Positions 63,151 through 64,000 of a stretch of 64,000 bases of DNA are shown in pieces; the first letter of the stretch is position 1; each line of letters opens with the position of its first letter. The notes beneath the pieces are model-generated. The model made no database searches, was not told the DNA's origin, and was given only the letters and a program-made list of their open reading frames with translations. Source of the stretch: Muraenolepis orangiensis. Lineage: Eukaryota > Chordata > Actinopteri > Gadiformes > Muraenolepididae. The translations under genes were made by a program, and so were the position numbers. The stretch covers positions 9,405,072 to 9,469,071 of the forward strand of contig CM051000.1 of assembly GCA_027704905.1 (NCBI GenBank), given 5' to 3'.

Positions 63151-64000
63151 ACCTGGGCCCAGACATTCGAATCAGTCCACTCCAACTCATCCAAGTGACT
63201 GATTCTGATGGAAATACAGTGTAACGAAATGACAGTTTGATATCAGGCTACACTGATGCGTGGGTCCCCATGGTGCCGCTTGTAGGTGTATGGAATTACA
63301 TTGTTGTTCAACAATAATACCCATACCAATACCCACAAAATGTAAATTTGGTTAAATAGTGAAATAAGTATTATAATAGTAAGGGCCTATGTCATGACTT
63401 ACATTATGGGCGCTGGAATGCCTCCAGACGCACAATCCCATCCATGCCTGCAGATCCTTTATCCGTGTTTTTGCCCCTACTACTGCGCCCGTATCTTTGA
63501 TTAAATAAATGTATGTTACGTTAAAAGGCCAATATCACTACTAGAATGGAAGTTACATGTTGAAGTCTATGGAAATAACTCCATTCAAGAAGGTTGGATA
63601 CAGAAACGTTATTACATTAAAAAGTTTGGGAACCACTGAAGTAATTCAATTAAGAAAAAAACCGATTGATTGGATAAACATTTCAACATATATAATGAAT
63701 GGAATTTGGCACATATATATATATATATATATACAAAAAACATCCAGAATAGCACACACAATATACAATTCTGTGAGTGCATCTATTACAGATGAATTTA
63801 TGCAATATTAATGAGTAAGATACTTCAAAATAGTTCCTGAAGACTCGTACTGTTCTATATCCTCAAATAAAAAAAATTAAATTCATTTTGTGGCAATTTT
63901 ATTAAATTTTCATCAACAGGTATGTCCGATGTAGAGAATGCACATCTATGCTAAATTTTGCAACTGTATAGTATGACCATCCAACGGTATCAAAGTCCTC
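63151..64000. other. AT-rich flank with a hAT-like terminus
   Basis: No gene. TTTGGGAACCACTG at 63625-63640 is the reverse complement of the hAT-type end CAGTGGTTCCCAAA seen at 24149. An AT tract lies at 63713-63733. Confidence 0.5.

Overview
The window looks like nuclear DNA of a ray-finned (teleost) fish. It holds vertebrate genes with canonical GT-AG introns. It also has very long CA/GT, GA/CT and TA microsatellites, teleost-type LINE 3' ends, tRNA-derived SINEs and a beta/gamma-crystallin that I recognise from fish. There are no bacterial or viral features.

Layout. 1-5140 (minus): the first coding exons of MEGF11 (signal peptide and EMI domain); the gene runs off the left edge. 5141-27302: about 22 kb without a coding gene that I can support. 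It is probably MEGF11 5' sequence plus intergenic DNA, rich in microsatellites and carrying an L2-type LINE, tRNA-derived SINEs, a 38-bp minisatellite and a probable hAT remnant full of LINE fragments. 27303-39563 (plus): complete DIS3L in 18 coding exons. 40651-43815 (minus): TIPIN, convergent with DIS3L; its last exon is a 15-bp coding minisatellite with a 1-bp frame break. 44487-49695 (minus): complete LCTL (klotho/lactase-like) in 13 coding exons. 52114-53768 (plus): a six-exon beta/gamma-crystallin (crybgx-like), head-to-head with LCTL. 54347-56542 and 60796-62625 (minus): two intact cyclin B2 genes in tandem, separated by LINE and SINE debris and a nested palindrome. 62626-64000: promoter and repeat sequence only.

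All exon models were built by hand from homology and splice signals. Summed coding lengths are multiples of three for DIS3L (1044 aa), LCTL (569 aa), crystallin (207 aa), ccnb2 copy A (415 aa) and copy B (385 aa). TIPIN is one base short in its last exon.

The genes form no pathway, but MEGF11-DIS3L-TIPIN-LCTL is a remnant of the human 15q22.31 order as I remember it. DIS3L is a cytoplasmic exosome nuclease. TIPIN works at replication forks and cyclin B2 at mitotic entry. LCTL and the crystallin are both lens genes. I found no clearly new biological system. The most noteworthy points are the tandem ccnb2 pair with mosaic divergence, the frame-broken TIPIN repeat whose short intron restores the frame if retained, and several fold-back repeat structures.
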